Of a stretch of 15,894 bases of DNA, positions 15,396 through 15,894 are shown in pieces. Made by a program: the position numbers and the translations under genes. How positions within the stretch are numbered: the first letter of the stretch is position 1; each line of letters opens with the position of its first letter. The stretch covers positions 1 to 15,894 of the forward strand of contig UQGR01000038.1 of assembly GCA_900540705.1 (NCBI GenBank), written 5' to 3'. The notes below the pieces were generated by a model. That model did no database searches and was not told the origin of the DNA. It worked only from the letters and a program-made list of their open reading frames with translations. The DNA is from an uncultured Mollicutes bacterium. Its GTDB lineage: Bacteria; Bacillota_I; Bacilli_A; Acholeplasmatales; Anaeroplasmataceae.

Positions 15396-15469
15396 GTATT
15401 TTATGAAATAAGATAACATAAGGATTTTTATGTTTTTTATATTTACCTACAATATCTTTGTTTTAACAA

Positions 15470-15731
15470 CTACATCATAAGTTTTAATATGATTAGTAAA
15501 AAAGCTCCGTGGCAACCCTAAAATTCCAATAAAGATTGACGTTCCTATATTTAGCCCAATATGAAAACTAAAATTGGCTCCAAATAAGTTTATTAAATAA
15601 ATTAACAATCCACCTAGTCCTGAATTTATTACTAATTTTAGAACTTTTTTTAGTGGTAAAACAAATACTTTTCCAATTAAAAACAAAAAAATAATACAAG
15701 CCAAAAATGCTATAATAGAATTTGCTTCCAA
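15470..15731 (-). pseudogene. bofA: bofA with an apparent one-base frameshift
   Basis: BofA is a small forespore-engulfment-stage membrane protein that restrains pro-sigma-K processing. The frame starts at TTG (15731) behind a GGGTGA-type ribosome binding site and shows the family pattern: two membrane helices, the central INSGLGGLLIYLINLFG and IGLNIGTSIFIGILGLP. After GLP the frame becomes RSFFTNHIKTYDVVVKTKIL and runs to 15447 (94 aa), which is unlike BofA. Removing one C (plus-strand G15509) from CCACGGAGC restores GLPGAFLLIILKLMM with a stop at 15472-15470 and 86 aa, the usual length. So the C-terminus is frameshifted by one base, through mutation or sequencing error. It lies 51 bases after the yaaL-like gene, as in many spore formers. 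Confidence 0.85.
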
Positions 15732-15775
15732 ATTTAATCACCCTACCTTTAACTTATTTGTATGATTAAATTTGG
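15728..15775 (-). promoter_or_regulatory. Hairpin enclosing the bofA translation start
   Basis: CCAAATTTAATCA and TGATTAAATTTGG form a perfect 13-bp stem around a 22-base loop. On the mRNA the 3' arm contains the TTG start codon (15731-15729) and the tail of the ribosome binding site, while GGTAGGG lies in the loop. Folding would hide the start. Confidence 0.5.
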
Positions 15776-15782
15776 ACAAATA

Positions 15783-15894
15783 TTACACTACTTTATTTTT
15801 TCTAATATCTATTTCATTTATTCTTTCTAAAGATATTCCACTTGCTTTTGCTTTCTTTATTAAATAATCTAATTTTGCTTGATTAGCTTTAATA
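15783..15894 (-). CDS. YaaL/DUF2508-like protein, 3' end only
   Basis: The last 36 codons of a gene entering from the right edge, ending with TAA at 15785-15783. The visible part (KANQAKLDYLIKKAKASGI, then a charged tail) matches the C-terminal 'Y.YLLK.AK' helix of small DUF2508 proteins. Such a gene (yaaL) lies between recR and bofA in Bacillus and many Clostridia, and bofA follows here, so context supports the call. The function of the family is unknown. The N-terminal part is outside the window. Confidence 0.6.
   Translation of the reverse strand, partial: IKANQAKLDYLIKKAKASGISLERINEIDIRKNKVV

Noticed and set aside
15415..15440. AACATAA-GGATTT-TTATGTT followed by T-rich DNA as a plus-strand terminator
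   Set aside because: Weak AT stem and no plus-strand gene upstream; possibly a poor bidirectional end for bofA, but not supportable.

Overview
The window is low-GC DNA typical of Firmicutes. YabP-like and BofA-like sporulation genes, strong AGGAGG-type ribosome binding sites and rho-independent terminators with long T tracts point to an endospore-forming Clostridia-type bacterium. I cannot name the genus.

Left part (1-8526, almost all on the minus strand): a polymorphic-toxin locus. In transcription order it holds a 104-aa protein of unknown function behind a structured leader (8511-8197), a terminator, then a tight operon. The operon is a holin-like membrane protein (8074-7796), a protein joining a catalytically dead Fic-like region to an MNT nucleotidyltransferase domain (7791-6874), a giant Rhs/YD-repeat protein (6857-1428) whose variable C-terminal tip carries an HExxH zincin motif, and a small lipoprotein (1400-903) in the immunity position. 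Downstream lies a graveyard of cassette debris: a tip-like open frame without a start (about 857-663), a short frame (619-419), a frame broken by one stop (359-186), and a near-identical copy of the end of the Rhs core running off the left edge (1 to about 112). The Rhs protein has no signal peptide, so the co-transcribed holin is an attractive candidate for its release.

Middle (8818-13272): a heterodimeric ABC exporter (12320-10578 and 10588-8846, overlapping by 11 bases) with one canonical and one degenerate ATP site. It is divergent from a LysR-type regulator (12412-13272). The two promoters overlap, and a dyad that could be the operator lies between the genes. The exporter ends at a clear terminator.

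Right part (13358-15894): a YabP-family gene, then the first 38 codons or fewer of a membrane protein in the yabQ position. At about 13705-13720 this runs into a 5'-truncated glmS with only the isomerase (SIS) half. Codon usage changes at the join, so it is either a deletion/recombination scar or an assembly chimera. glmS shares a long bidirectional terminator with a convergent 93-aa hypothetical gene. The window ends with bofA (apparently frameshifted by one base) and the 3' end of a YaaL/DUF2508-like gene, the usual yaaL-bofA order.
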